DNA from: an uncultured Faecalibacterium sp.
GTDB lineage: Bacteria; Bacillota; Clostridia; Oscillospirales; Ruminococcaceae
Direction: 5' to 3'
NCBI GenBank assembly: GCA_934511465.1
Contig: CAKSWG010000013.1
Location: forward strand, 1 to 51,345
DNA length: 51,345 nucleotides
The notes under the pieces are model-generated. The model had not been told where the DNA came from, made no database searches, and saw nothing but the letters and a program-made list of their open reading frames with translations. Each line of letters begins with the position of its first letter. Positions within the stretch are counted from its first letter, which is position 1. Shown in pieces: positions 38,114-45,788 of this stretch. The translations under genes and the position numbers were made by a program.

Positions 38114-40375
38114 TTATTCCTTGGGCTCCTTGGGTTTGCGGGTGCGTTTTGCAGGTGCCTTTTCTGCCTTTGGCTCGGCCTCCGCCTTGGGCTTACGGCC
38201 GCGCTTTTTGGGCGGTTCGGCTGCCGCTTCCGGCTCGGTCTTTGCCTTGCGGGCGGTCTTTTTTACCGGCTTCTCCTCGGCAGCAGCGGTTTTAGCCTTG
38301 GGCTTGCGGCCACGCTTTTTGGGCGCCTCGGCTGCCGGTTCCGGCGCAGCTTTTACTTTGCGGACGGTTTTCTTTACCGGCTTCTCCTCGGCAGCAGTCT
38401 TTGCCTTTTGGGCGGCGGTCTTTTTCTCGGCCTTTTCGGCTTTCTCGCCTGCGGCCTTGCGGGTGCGCTTGGCGGGCACCTCAAAATACAGGGTGCTCAT
38501 AGGCGGCAGGGTGATGGTGATGCTCTGCTCAAAGCCATGCAGCGGTTTTTTGTGGGTGCGCACGGTCTTGTTGTGCACGGTACCGGAACCGCCAAATTCC
38601 TCATCGTCGCTGTTCAGGATCTCCTTGTAGGAGCCTGCTACCGGTGCGCCCAGCGTATAGCCCTCGCGCAGGACAGGGTTGAAGTTGCACACCACCAGGA
38701 TCTGCTTGCCGGAAGCATCCTTGCGCAGGAAGGCGATCACGCTCTGCTGCGAGTCGTCCGGCACGATCCACTGGAAGCCCTCCCAGCTGTAATCCACCTG
38801 CCAGAAGGCGGGATGCTCCTTATAGAAGGCGTTCAAGGTCTTGACGTAGGTTTGCAGCTCGGTGTGCTTATCGTAGCCCAGCAGCATCCAGTCCAGCGGC
38901 TTTGTCTCGTTCCACTCTGCAAACTGGCCGAACTCCTGCCCCATGAACAGCAGCTTCTTGCCCGGGTGGGCCATCATGTAGCCAAAGAAGGTACGCAGGT
39001 TGGCAAACTTGGCCTCGTACTCACCGGGCATCTTGTTGATCAGGCTGCCCTTGCCGTGCACCACCTCATCGTGGCTGATGGGCAGCACAAAGTTCTCGCT
39101 GAAGGCGTAGAAGAAACTGAAGGTGACCTTGTTGTGGTTGCCGGCGCGGAACAGCGGGTCGGTCTTCATGTAGCTGAGCATATCGTTCATCCAGCCCATG
39201 TTCCACTTGAAGTTGAAGCCAAGGCCGCCGTCCGATGCAGGCTTTGTGACCATGGGCCACGCGGTGGACTCCTCTGCGATCATGTATTTGTGGGGATGAC
39301 GGCCCAGCACGGTGTCGTTCAGCTTGCGCAGGAAGGCAACGGCTTCCAGATTCTCCTTGCCGCCGTCCTTGTTGGGCTCCCACTCACCCTGTTTGCGGTT
39401 GTAGTCCAGATACAGCATGGATGCCACGGCGTCCACGCGCAGGCCGTCGATATGATACTGCTCCAGCCAGTACAGCGCGCTGGAAATGAGGAAGCTCTGC
39501 ACCTCGTTACGGCCAAAGTCGAACACCATGGTGCCCCACTCTTTATGTTCGCCGCGCTTGGGGTTCGGGTCCTCATAGCAGGGCTCACCGTCAAAGCTGT
39601 ACAGGCCGAACTGATCCTTGGGGAAGTGGGCGGGCACCCAGTCCATGATCACGCCGATACCGGCGGTGTGCAGCTTATCCACAAAGGCCATAAAGTCCTT
39701 GGGGGTGCCGTAGCGGCTGGTGGGTGCAAAGTAGCCGGTGACCTGATAGCCCCAGCTGCCGTCAAAGGGATACTCCATCACCGGCAGCAGCTCCACATGG
39801 GTGTAGCCCATTTCTTTGATGTAGGGGATCAGCTCGTCCGCCAGCTCGGAATAGTTGTAGGGCTTGTCGTCCTCCTTCATCTTCCAGCTGCCGGCGTGCA
39901 TCTCGTAGATATTCACGGGGCCGTTGATCACATCGGCCTTTTTCTGTGCGGCCTGCCACGCATCGTCGTGCCATGCAAAGCCGGTGATATCGTACACCTT
40001 GCTGCCATTGGACGGACGGGTCTCGGCGTGGAATGCGTAGGGATCGGCCTTGTAGACCAGATCCCCTGCGCGGGTTGTCACACAGTATTTGTAAACGTCA
40101 TATTCCTTCATGCCGGGAATGAACAACTCCCACACGGAATCGCCATCCACCTTGCGCATCGGGTGGCTGCCCGGCTTCCAGCTGTTGAAGTCGCCCACCA
40201 CACTGATGGCCACGGCGTGCGGTGCCCACACGCGGAACACCACGCCCGCCTCACCGGCACGCGTTTCCACGTGTGCGCCAAAGTAGCGGTATGCTTCACA
40301 GTTGTTGCCCTGCTTGAACAGATACACCGGCAGGTCCGATGCATTGCTCTGGATCTTCTCCTCGGTCGGTCTCAT
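38114..40375 (-). CDS. glgB: 1,4-alpha-glucan branching enzyme with Lys-rich, AT-hook-like C-terminal tail
   Basis: 753 residues. It makes alpha-1,6 branches in glycogen. An N-terminal CBM48 domain ([20 protein letters not shown]) precedes the GH13 barrel, with [37 protein letters not shown] (catalytic Asp), [10 protein letters not shown] (catalytic Glu) and [14 protein letters not shown]. The core ends near residue 633. A 120-residue tail (38117-38476) is rich in Lys, Ala, Pro and Glu and contains two near-identical 37-residue repeats, each with AEEKPVKKT and PKKRGRKPK. Such tails recall histone H1 or AT-hook proteins and are not part of normal GlgB. GGGGAGGAG precedes the ATG at 40375. First gene of the glg operon. 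Confidence 0.96.
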   Translation of the reverse strand: MRPTEEKIQSNASDLPVYLFKQGNNCEAYRYFGAHVETRAGEAGVVFRVWAPHAVAISVVGDFNSWKPGSHPMRKVDGDSVWELFIPGMKEYDVYKYCVTTRAGDLVYKADPYAFHAETRPSNGSKVYDITGFAWHDDAWQAAQKKADVINGPVNIYEMHAGSWKMKEDDKPYNYSELADELIPYIKEMGYTHVELLPVMEYPFDGSWGYQVTGYFAPTSRYGTPKDFMAFVDKLHTAGIGVIMDWVPAHFPKDQFGLYSFDGEPCYEDPNPKRGEHKEWGTMVFDFGRNEVQSFLISSALYWLEQYHIDGLRVDAVASMLYLDYNRKQGEWEPNKDGGKENLEAVAFLRKLNDTVLGRHPHKYMIAEESTAWPMVTKPASDGGLGFNFKWNMGWMNDMLSYMKTDPLFRAGNHNKVTFSFFYAFSENFVLPISHDEVVHGKGSLINKMPGEYEAKFANLRTFFGYMMAHPGKKLLFMGQEFGQFAEWNETKPLDWMLLGYDKHTELQTYVKTLNAFYKEHPAFWQVDYSWEGFQWIVPDDSQQSVIAFLRKDASGKQILVVCNFNPVLREGYTLGAPVAGSYKEILNSDDEEFGGSGTVHNKTVRTHKKPLHGFEQSITITLPPMSTLYFEVPAKRTRKAAGEKAEKAEKKTAAQKAKTAAEEKPVKKTVRKVKAAPEPAAEAPKKRGRKPKAKTAAAEEKPVKKTARKAKTEPEAAAEPPKKRGRKPKAEAEPKAEKAPAKRTRKPKEPKE
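38171..38392 (-). repeat. Tandem duplication encoding the GlgB tail repeats
   Basis: Two adjacent units of about 111 bases (38282-38392 and 38171-38281), both coding AEEKPVKKT at the start and PKKRGRKPK near the end. They differ at scattered bases, so the duplication is not brand new. Confidence 0.85.
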
Positions 40376-40433
40376 AAACTGCTCCTCCCCGTACAGGATG
40401 TGCAAAGCGCGCACCTGTAGCTTTTACTCTTTT

Positions 40434-40462
40434 ATATTAAAGAATTTCGGGCTGTTTTTCAA
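40434..40462 (-). promoter_or_regulatory. Promoter of the glgBCDA operon
   Basis: TTGAAA (40457-40462) and TAATAT (40434-40439) with a 17-base spacer on the minus strand, about 60 bases before the glgB ATG. Confidence 0.7.
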
Positions 40463-40580
40463 GGGTTTCGCCGCATTTTACTGTAAAATTTACCATAATC
40501 TTTTCGTCGATATTTTTCCCTTATATACATACCCGCTAATTTTTTACAAATTTTATGGTGAATCCTGCCAATCCGACAAC

Positions 40581-40629
40581 AAAAAAGAGCCCCTGTGCAC
40601 CTGCCCGAAGGGAAGGTACACAGAAGCTC
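40581..40629 (-). terminator. Terminator of the 3D-domain gene
   Basis: A long imperfect stem (about 19 bp, arms 40611-40629 and 40587-40606, TTCG-type loop) ending in GAGC/GCTC and followed by TTTTTTG on the minus strand. Confidence 0.85.
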
Positions 40630-40675
40630 TCTGCTCTGGTTGAAAATTTTCGTTCTCGGTTTTTCCGGCGATCGG

Positions 40676-41869
40676 TCAATCCACCACGTAGACATTCACC
40701 TGAACGGCGCCGTTGATCACGCTCTCGGCGTAGGTCTCGTAGAACAGATCCACCAAGATCTCACCCTTCTGCACCGCAATGCCGGTGTCGGTGGCCACTG
40801 CGTAGCCGTACACGAACTTGCCGTCTGTGGAGGTGATATACAGCTTGGTGCCGTAAGGGATCACATCCGGGTCCACGGCCACGGTGCCGTAGCCGAGGCC
40901 GAGACCGGAGGAGCCCTTGCCGGTTTTGGAATAGTAGCCGGTGGCCTTGCCGGTGAGCACCTTGCTATAGGAGGCGGGGGCGTTGGTAGTGCCGTCCGGG
41001 CCGGTCAGCGGGGAGACCGGCGCACCTGCGCCATAGGTCTTGATCACGTGGCTGGTGGGTTCCACCGTAGTGGTGGAATCCACCACGATGCTGTTTTCCA
41101 GCTCGCCGTCCACATAGCGGTCACGGGTGGTGACGGTCTGCTGGCCCTCCGAGCCATGCTGCACCGTTGTGGTGCGGCCGGTGTTGCGGAAATACAGGCT
41201 GGTGTAGACGTATTTGGTATCGTAGGGGATGGCCTGCGTCTCCACGCGGTCGGTGTAGTCCACACGGTGCACGGTGATCTGGGTGCCGGCTGCCACCAGC
41301 TGACCCAGAGCGGGCTCGGTGTAATCGTCACCCTCCAGCGTGATGCCTGCGCGCTGCAAAGCGTCAGCCACGGTGCCGAACACCATCTTGACAGGGTACT
41401 CCTGACCATCGGCAGTGATGCTGACGGAGAATGCACGCTCAATGTTCAGGGCGGCCAGATTGCCGCTGTAGGCCGTGTAGTAGACCTTGTCGCCTTCTTC
41501 GGACTGGATGCCGGAAAGGCTCATGACCTGTGCGGGGTCGGTCTCGGAGGTAAGGATCACCTGCCGGGCACCATTGGAGTCTGTGACGTAGGTCAGCCGC
41601 AGATTCGCAGCGGTCACACTGAGTGCAGCCACAAGGCACACGACCATGACACAGAACGCCAGCACACGGGGAGAGACAGCCTGCTTGCAGGCGGTCAGAG
41701 CTTTCTTTACTTTTACGGAAGCGATACGAGACAACTCCTCTCTTTTCGTATTTTTGCTGCGGCCGCGGACACTGCAAAAAATGTCCCGGCCGCCCGGACT
41801 GCGGAGCGGGCAGAACGCATCTGGCTCCACAATCAAATACGATGCCCTCTTTTTGGTAAAATCGAGCAT
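40676..41869 (-). CDS. G5/DUF348 and 3D-domain cell-wall protein (YabE/Rpf-like)
   Basis: 397 residues. A cytoplasmic charged segment (1-67) precedes one membrane helix (VLAFCVMVVCLVAALSVTAA). Next are a DUF348-like ubiquitin fold (RAFSVSITADGQEYPVKMVF, GTVADALQRAGITLEGDDY), a G5-like region (AIPYDTKYVYTSLYFRNTGR) and the C-terminal 3D domain with three aspartates: VAVDPDVIPYGTKLYI, ATDTGIAV and ILVDLFY. 3D domains are the barrel of MltA-type lytic transglycosylases, so a peptidoglycan-cleaving or spore/growth-related role is likely. The ATG at 41869 has only a weak ribosome site (GGGAT). A long structured leader (41870-42018) precedes it. Confidence 0.88.
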   Translation of the reverse strand: MLDFTKKRASYLIVEPDAFCPLRSPGGRDIFCSVRGRSKNTKREELSRIASVKVKKALTACKQAVSPRVLAFCVMVVCLVAALSVTAANLRLTYVTDSNGARQVILTSETDPAQVMSLSGIQSEEGDKVYYTAYSGNLAALNIERAFSVSITADGQEYPVKMVFGTVADALQRAGITLEGDDYTEPALGQLVAAGTQITVHRVDYTDRVETQAIPYDTKYVYTSLYFRNTGRTTTVQHGSEGQQTVTTRDRYVDGELENSIVVDSTTTVEPTSHVIKTYGAGAPVSPLTGPDGTTNAPASYSKVLTGKATGYYSKTGKGSSGLGLGYGTVAVDPDVIPYGTKLYITSTDGKFVYGYAVATDTGIAVQKGEILVDLFYETYAESVINGAVQVNVYVVD

Positions 41870-42018
41870 CGTATCCCAATTCGGAATCCGCTGCGGAGGG
41901 AATTTGTTACCCTCCCGGCCGTGGCTCCATCTGCCCGCGCCGCGCCGTTTATAGAACGGCTTTTCACTTCATCCAGATAAATTTTAAACGCTGCAACGTC
42001 TGTTGGCTCCGTTGCGCG
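41870..42018 (-). promoter_or_regulatory. Structured 5' leader of the 3D-domain gene
   Basis: About 150 bases of leader. GCGCGGG (42014-42020) and CCCGCGC (41934-41940) can close a long-range helix; inside it are GCAACG/CGTTGC and the perfect GCCGTT-CTATA-AACGGC hairpin. Downstream GGAGGG/CCCTCC (about 41896-41917) forms another hairpin near the weak ribosome site. Other bacteria control similar genes by c-di-AMP riboswitches, but the ydaO core motifs are not visible here. Confidence 0.5.
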
Positions 42019-42024
42019 GGTCTT

Positions 42025-42053
42025 ATTTTACCAGTCCATGGGCCGTTTGTCAA
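42025..42053 (-). promoter_or_regulatory. Promoter of the 3D-domain gene
   Basis: Perfect TTGACA (42048-42053), 17 bases, TAAAAT (42025-42030) on the minus strand. Confidence 0.8.
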
Positions 42054-42461
42054 ATCACCGGTTCGCACTTTGTTTGTTTTTTGACGATATTCTTTGTGCA
42101 ATTTTAACAGTGTTTTCTCCAAAATATTGTTTTTTCGGTTATTTCCTTCCGATTTTTCCCCGATTTCGTGGGGTGTTTTGTTCACGAATTTTTAACATTT
42201 ATTTTGGATCTTTCGCACCGGAAACTGCACTTTCGGGCCGTAGCGGCACTGCGTCCGGATGCTGAAAATCGTAGGTTTTGCGTTTAAAACCGCCTCTTTT
42301 GTGTCCGTTTTTTCACCCACAAAAAACGGACGGAATTACCCCGCAAAAATGCGCTCCGGCAAAATGCCGAACCCAAGAAATCCGGAGAAAAAAAGTACAC
42401 ACTGGCCGCTGTGCACCGCCCGCTGTACAATCAAACAAAAAACAGAAAGGAAGGTTTTCAA
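42054..42461. other. AT-rich intergenic region before the phage-type cassette
   Basis: No gene seen. It contains a perfect 11-bp inverted repeat (GTCCGTTTTTT 42303-42313 with 42321-42331, 7-base loop) that could terminate in either direction, and a possible -10 TACAAT (42426-42431) without a good -35. The base composition is far more AT-rich than the flanking genes. Confidence 0.55.
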
Positions 42462-43916
42462 GTGAAGATCCAGATCATTCAAAAGCAGTGCGGCGGCACC
42501 GAGTTCTGTGCCCAGCCGCACCGGCTGCACCTTGGTGCACAGAACGCCGTGGGTGTGGACGAGCTGCAATTCCAGCTGCCGGAAGCTTGGGCCGGGTGCA
42601 GCGCGGCGCTCTATCTGCGCCGCAGCGACGGCACCCTGCTGGCACCGGTGCCGCTGGACGGTGCCCACCGTGTTACGGTGGACCGCCGCCTGACCGGAAG
42701 CACCGGCGGGCAGTGGATGCTGGCCGCCACAGGTGCCGATGGCTACGCGGCCTACACGCGGCCCGGCAGCTACGACGCCTACGCCATCCTGCCCACGGAC
42801 GGCGGCGCGGAGGAGCTGCCGCCCTCGCAGTACGAGCAGTTCGTGGCCCGCGTGCTGGAAAGCGCAAGCACCGCTTCCACAGCGGCACAGCGTGCAGCAG
42901 CCAGCGCAGCTGCCACAGCCGCCAATGCAGCGCAGGCCCAGTCTGCCGCCCAGCGCACCAGCACAGACAGCGCCAACGCATCCCAGTGCGCTGCCCGTGC
43001 AGAGGCCGCTGCGGCCCGCGCCGAAGAGCTTGTGCCCACGGACGGGCAGGTGGTCAGCGTGAACGGCAAAAGCGGCATTGTAAAACTGGCTGCGCAGGAT
43101 GTGGGCGCTCTGCCCTGCCCGGCACAGCCGGTGGCCGGTCAGCTGCTGCGGGTGCTGAGCGTAGACCCCAACACCGGCACGCTGCTCACCGACACCGCCG
43201 CTGCGCCGGACCTGAGCCCCTATGTGCGCAGCAGCACCGTGCCCACCGCATCGGTCCCCGGGGCGGTGCGGGTGGACCCGGCCTGCGGCATCAGCGTGCG
43301 CAGCGACGGCACCCTGACCACGGCCCCCGCCGCCCGCACCCAGCTGGACAGCATGACCGACGCCGCTCTGCCGCTGACGGCGGCACTGCTGCCCTATGGC
43401 GTAAAACGAGCGCTGACCGCCGCTGCTGCCGCCGGGGAATGGACCGCAGACGACAAAGCTGCTGCCCTGCGCACCCTTGGTGCCGATTTTTCTTCCTATT
43501 ATACAAAGGAGGATATCGACGCCCTGCTCTCGGCCCCTGCCTCCGGCGCGTACCCGGTGGGCAGCATCTACCAGAGTACCGACCCCACCAGCCCGGCTGC
43601 GCTGTTTGGCGGCACATGGGAGCAGATCGCATCCGAGCGCGTGCTGATGGGCGCGTCCAGCACCCACGCGGCCGGTACCACCGTCAACGCGGGCCTGCCG
43701 AACCTTACGGGCAACAGCGGCATCGGCAACTGGACCATGACGGCAGCCTCCGGCGTGTTTGCCGCCAAGGGCCCCAGCTCCAAAACCGCCTACGTGGACA
43801 ACGCCTACGCCGGTGCGCTGGATTTTGACGCTTCGCGCTCCAACGCCATTTACGGCGCAAGCAGCACCGTACAGCCTGCCGCCTACTATGTGTACATCTG
43901 GCACCGTGTGGCCTGA
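42462..43916 (+). CDS. Phage tail fibre / baseplate-type protein
   Basis: 484 residues from a GTG at 42462 with GGAAGG nine bases upstream. The N-terminal part (1-115) is a beta-rich tail-attachment-like domain. An Ala-rich helical coiled coil follows (about 135-195). The motif VVSNVNGKSG-like tail repeat (residues about 205-225, VNGKSGIVKLAAQDVGAL) is common in tail fibres. The C-terminal region has YPVGSIYQSTDPTSPAALFG then GTWEQIASERVLMGA, the tail-collar/baseplate signature, and ends with PAAYYVYIWHRVA. In a phage it would bind a receptor. First gene of a six-gene cassette with no head or terminase genes. Confidence 0.88.
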   Translation: MKIQIIQKQCGGTEFCAQPHRLHLGAQNAVGVDELQFQLPEAWAGCSAALYLRRSDGTLLAPVPLDGAHRVTVDRRLTGSTGGQWMLAATGADGYAAYTRPGSYDAYAILPTDGGAEELPPSQYEQFVARVLESASTASTAAQRAAASAAATAANAAQAQSAAQRTSTDSANASQCAARAEAAAARAEELVPTDGQVVSVNGKSGIVKLAAQDVGALPCPAQPVAGQLLRVLSVDPNTGTLLTDTAAAPDLSPYVRSSTVPTASVPGAVRVDPACGISVRSDGTLTTAPAARTQLDSMTDAALPLTAALLPYGVKRALTAAAAAGEWTADDKAAALRTLGADFSSYYTKEDIDALLSAPASGAYPVGSIYQSTDPTSPAALFGGTWEQIASERVLMGASSTHAAGTTVNAGLPNLTGNSGIGNWTMTAASGVFAAKGPSSKTAYVDNAYAGALDFDASRSNAIYGASSTVQPAAYYVYIWHRVA

Positions 43917-43934
43917 GAAAGGAGGTTTTGACGT

Positions 43935-44327
43935 ATGAAAATTCTTGACGAGACCGGCGCCGCTATGGAAACCCCCGACCTGACCCTTGGGTATCTGGTG
44001 GGCGACACCGAACCGCTGGCGCACCCGGCACAGGAAGCTGTGTCCGAGATCGCCCACTATGAGACCGTGGCGGAGTACCCCAGCGGCGGCAGGGACGTGC
44101 GGAAGGTCGTGGATGTACCGGGCGCAGCGGCAAAAGCCGCGTGGACCGAGCAGGTGCCTATTAAAAGGTACGTGCGCTACACCGCCGCAGAGCTGGACGC
44201 GCGGGAGCAGGCCCGCAAAGAGCATGAAGCGCAGGCAAAACTGCCCGGTACGGTGGCTGAGCTTGCCCGCCAGCTGACCGACTTGCAGCTGGCATTGTGC
44301 GAACTGTACGAAGGAGGTGAATCCTGA
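43935..44327 (+). CDS. Phage-type hypothetical protein downstream of tail fibre
   Basis: 130 residues. The N-terminus (MKILDETGAAMETPDLTLGY) and middle (HYETVAEYPSGGRDVRKVVD) resemble short proteins that follow tail fibres in Clostridiales prophages; the C-terminus is an amphipathic helix (TAAELDAREQARKEHEAQAK, then VAELARQLTDLQLALCELYE). AAAGGAGG lies nine bases before the ATG. Function not known; possibly a tail assembly or chaperone factor. Confidence 0.75.
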   Translation: MKILDETGAAMETPDLTLGYLVGDTEPLAHPAQEAVSEIAHYETVAEYPSGGRDVRKVVDVPGAAAKAAWTEQVPIKRYVRYTAAELDAREQARKEHEAQAKLPGTVAELARQLTDLQLALCELYEGGES

Positions 44328-44440
44328 TGGCAAAAGTCTATGCAGCCCTCATCCAAAAAGGGCTCAAGACGCTGGACGAAGTGCCCGCCCGGCTGCGCAG
44401 CGCCGTGCAGGCCCTGCTGGAGGAGGCGCGCCATGCTTAA
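44327..44440 (+). CDS. Very small CD1375-type phage protein
   Basis: 37 residues (MAKVYAALIQKGLKTLDEVP then ARLRSAVQALLEEARHA). The ATG overlaps the upstream stop (TGATG) and GGAGGTGA precedes it. The pattern I-x-KGLKT-[IL]-[DE]-[DE]-VP-x-x-LR matches the small CD1375 family seen between tail and lysis genes of Firmicute phages. Confidence 0.75.
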   Translation: MAKVYAALIQKGLKTLDEVPARLRSAVQALLEEARHA

Positions 44441-44828
44441 CGCCTACTCGCTTGCCCGGGACGGCCAGACCGCGCTGAGCCGCAATTTCAAGGTGCGGGA
44501 GTTCGCCTGCAAGGACGGCACCGACCCGGTGTTCGTGGATACCGAGCTCGTGCGCATTTTGCAGACTGTCCGGGACCATTTTGGCACACCGGTGGTTATT
44601 ACCAGCGGCTACCGCACACCGTCCCACAACAAAAAGACGGGCGGCAAGGCCGACAGCCAGCACCTGTATGGCCGCGCGGCAGATATCCGGCTGGCCGGTG
44701 TTCCGGTGGAAGCCGTTGCCGCCTATGCCGAAACGCTGCTGCCCGGCACCGGCGGCATTGGCCGCTACCCCGCCAAAGGCTTTGTCCATCTGGATGTCCG
44801 TGCGGCCCGGAGCCGCTGGACCGGCTGA
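44433..44828 (+). CDS. M15-family peptidase (phage endolysin-like)
   Basis: 131 residues. It belongs to the Peptidase_M15_3 group (zinc D,D- or L,D-peptidases that cut peptidoglycan stems). Motifs: NFKVREFACKDGTDPVFVD, VVITSGYRTPSHN, the zinc ligands His77 and Asp84 in SQHLYGRAADI, and His119 in GFVHLDV. GGAGGAGG precedes the ATG, which overlaps the upstream gene by eight bases. No separate cell-wall-binding domain is present. Confidence 0.9.
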   Translation: MLNAYSLARDGQTALSRNFKVREFACKDGTDPVFVDTELVRILQTVRDHFGTPVVITSGYRTPSHNKKTGGKADSQHLYGRAADIRLAGVPVEAVAAYAETLLPGTGGIGRYPAKGFVHLDVRAARSRWTG

Positions 44829-44842
44829 AGGCGGTGCGCGCA

Positions 44843-45082
44843 ATGGAAACGATCCTTTCCGCCATCATCGCCGGGGCCGTGACCCTGATCGGCGTGCTGA
44901 TCGCCAACAGCCGCAGTCAGGCCGTCACAGACACAAAGCTGGAAGAGCTTACCCGTGAGGTGCGTGAGCATAACAATTTTGCCCGCCGCGTACCCATTCT
45001 GGAAGAACAGATGAAGGTGGCCAACCACCGCATCGCAGACCTTGAACACAATGAGAAAGTGAGGAACCATTATGAACTTTAA
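44843..45082 (+). CDS. Small membrane/coiled-coil protein (XhlA-like position)
   Basis: 79 residues from the ATG at 44843; a GTG three codons earlier is an alternative. One N-terminal membrane helix (ILSAIIAGAVTLIGVLIANS) is followed by a coiled coil (TKLEELTREVREHNNFARRV, ILEEQMKVANHRIADLEHNE). The place between endolysin and holin recalls XhlA-type accessory lysis proteins. It overlaps the holin gene by eleven bases. Confidence 0.72.
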   Translation: METILSAIIAGAVTLIGVLIANSRSQAVTDTKLEELTREVREHNNFARRVPILEEQMKVANHRIADLEHNEKVRNHYEL

Positions 45083-45323
45083 CAAAATTTCCGCCGCTAC
45101 CCTTGCACGCACCGCTGTGCTGCTGCTGGCGCTGACCAATCAGATGCTTTCCGCCTGCGGCAAGCCCGTGCTGCCCATCGAGAGCCAGACCGTGGAGCAG
45201 CTTGTGACCGCCGGCATCACCACCGCTGCGGCCCTGATCGCATGGTGGAAAAACAACAGTTTTACCTCCGCCGCCATTCAGGCCGATGCCGAATACGCCC
45301 GCCTGAAGCAGCAGAGCAAGTGA
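45072..45323 (+). CDS. Phage holin, SPP1/XhlB-like
   Basis: 83 residues. Two hydrophobic segments (LARTAVLLLALTNQMLSACG and LVTAGITTAAALIAWWKNNS) are joined by a short loop, with a polar tail containing FTSAAIQADAEYARLKQ. This matches SPP1-type holins, which end in a similar helix. GAAAGTGAGG precedes the ATG. A strong terminator follows at 45362. Confidence 0.88.
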   Translation: MNFNKISAATLARTAVLLLALTNQMLSACGKPVLPIESQTVEQLVTAGITTAAALIAWWKNNSFTSAAIQADAEYARLKQQSK

Positions 45324-45361
45324 CCCAGCACAAAAGTATGACTTTTTGTTCCATTTGAACA

Positions 45362-45406
45362 CAGCCCTGAAAGGCCCTGCGCAGGCAGCCTTTCGGGGCT
45401 GTTTTT
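45362..45406 (+). terminator. Terminator of the phage-type cassette
   Basis: CAGCCCTGAAAGG (45362-45374) pairs perfectly with CCTTTCGGGGCTG (45389-45401), apart from one G-U, and is followed by TTTTT. Confidence 0.93.
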
Positions 45407-45418
45407 GGGTTCTGGCGG

Positions 45419-45436
45419 TGCTTTCACGCAGGTTTC
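45419..45436. repeat. 18-bp repeat, left copy
   Basis: TGCTTTCACGCAGGTTTC, found again with one mismatch at 51030-51047 on the same strand. A partial third copy (TTTCACGCAG) follows at about 45443-45452. Confidence 0.8.
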
Positions 45437-45515
45437 GGGGCATTTCACGCAGAAATGGATGCATTCTGAGACGAAATTTTGTATACTCAGGCCAGAAGCA
45501 AAAGGAGTAATTCTC

Positions 45516-45677
45516 ATGGTAATTCAGAGCATCTGCAACACGAATATCACACATTCGCACGCCGTTGCAACAAAGCGATGCAAAACCGCAACAAGCGGCT
45601 GTGATTCGTGCCAAATCTCAAACGTTTCAATATGGATGATTCTTAGAATTTTACGCTTCGACAACATTTTTTATTGA
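45516..45677 (+). CDS. Possible small Cys/Thr/Ser-rich protein
   Basis: 53 residues. The case for it is a textbook AAAGGAG eight bases before the ATG and a TATACT 28 bases upstream (45482-45487), though no good -35. The peptide has four Cys (7, 23, 30, 33) among many Thr/Ser (TATSGCDSCQISNVS) and a hydrophobic end (WMILRILRFDNIFY). No homologue is recognised. It could be a peptide or a chance frame; its stop overlaps the -35 of the surface-protein promoter. Confidence 0.35.
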   Translation: MVIQSICNTNITHSHAVATKRCKTATSGCDSCQISNVSIWMILRILRFDNIFY

Positions 45678-45703
45678 CGGTTGCTATGATAGCATGGTAT
45701 AAA
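45674..45703 (+). promoter_or_regulatory. Promoter of the LPQTG surface protein with palindromic spacer
   Basis: TTGACG (45674-45679), 18 bases, TATAAA (45698-45703). A perfect 13-base palindrome, TGCTAT-G-ATAGCA (45682-45694), fills most of the spacer and would place a bound protein on the promoter. Confidence 0.7.
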
Positions 45704-45788
45704 GTAAGTGGATGGTTCCTCTTGCTACAGCAGTCCTTTTTATAGGGCTTTTATACAGTGTGGACGATATGAAAGGAGTCTTGGGATC

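Larger units (their letters stand above)
40376..40675. other. Intergenic region between the 3D-domain gene and glgB
   Basis: Contains the glg promoter (40434-40462), an AT-rich stretch (40480-40560) with no clear signal and the terminator of the 3D-domain gene (40581-40629). No gene seen. Confidence 0.6.
45324..45788. other. Region between holin and surface protein
   Basis: Contains the cassette terminator (45362-45406), one copy of an 18-bp repeat (45419-45436) also found at 51030-51047, a possible small gene (45516-45677) and the surface-protein promoter (45674-45703). Confidence 0.7.

Noticed and set aside
41870..42018. c-di-AMP (ydaO) or other known riboswitch upstream of the 3D-domain gene
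   Set aside because: The context is right, but the conserved core blocks of ydaO, TPP, SAM, glycine and c-di-GMP classes could not be found by eye.
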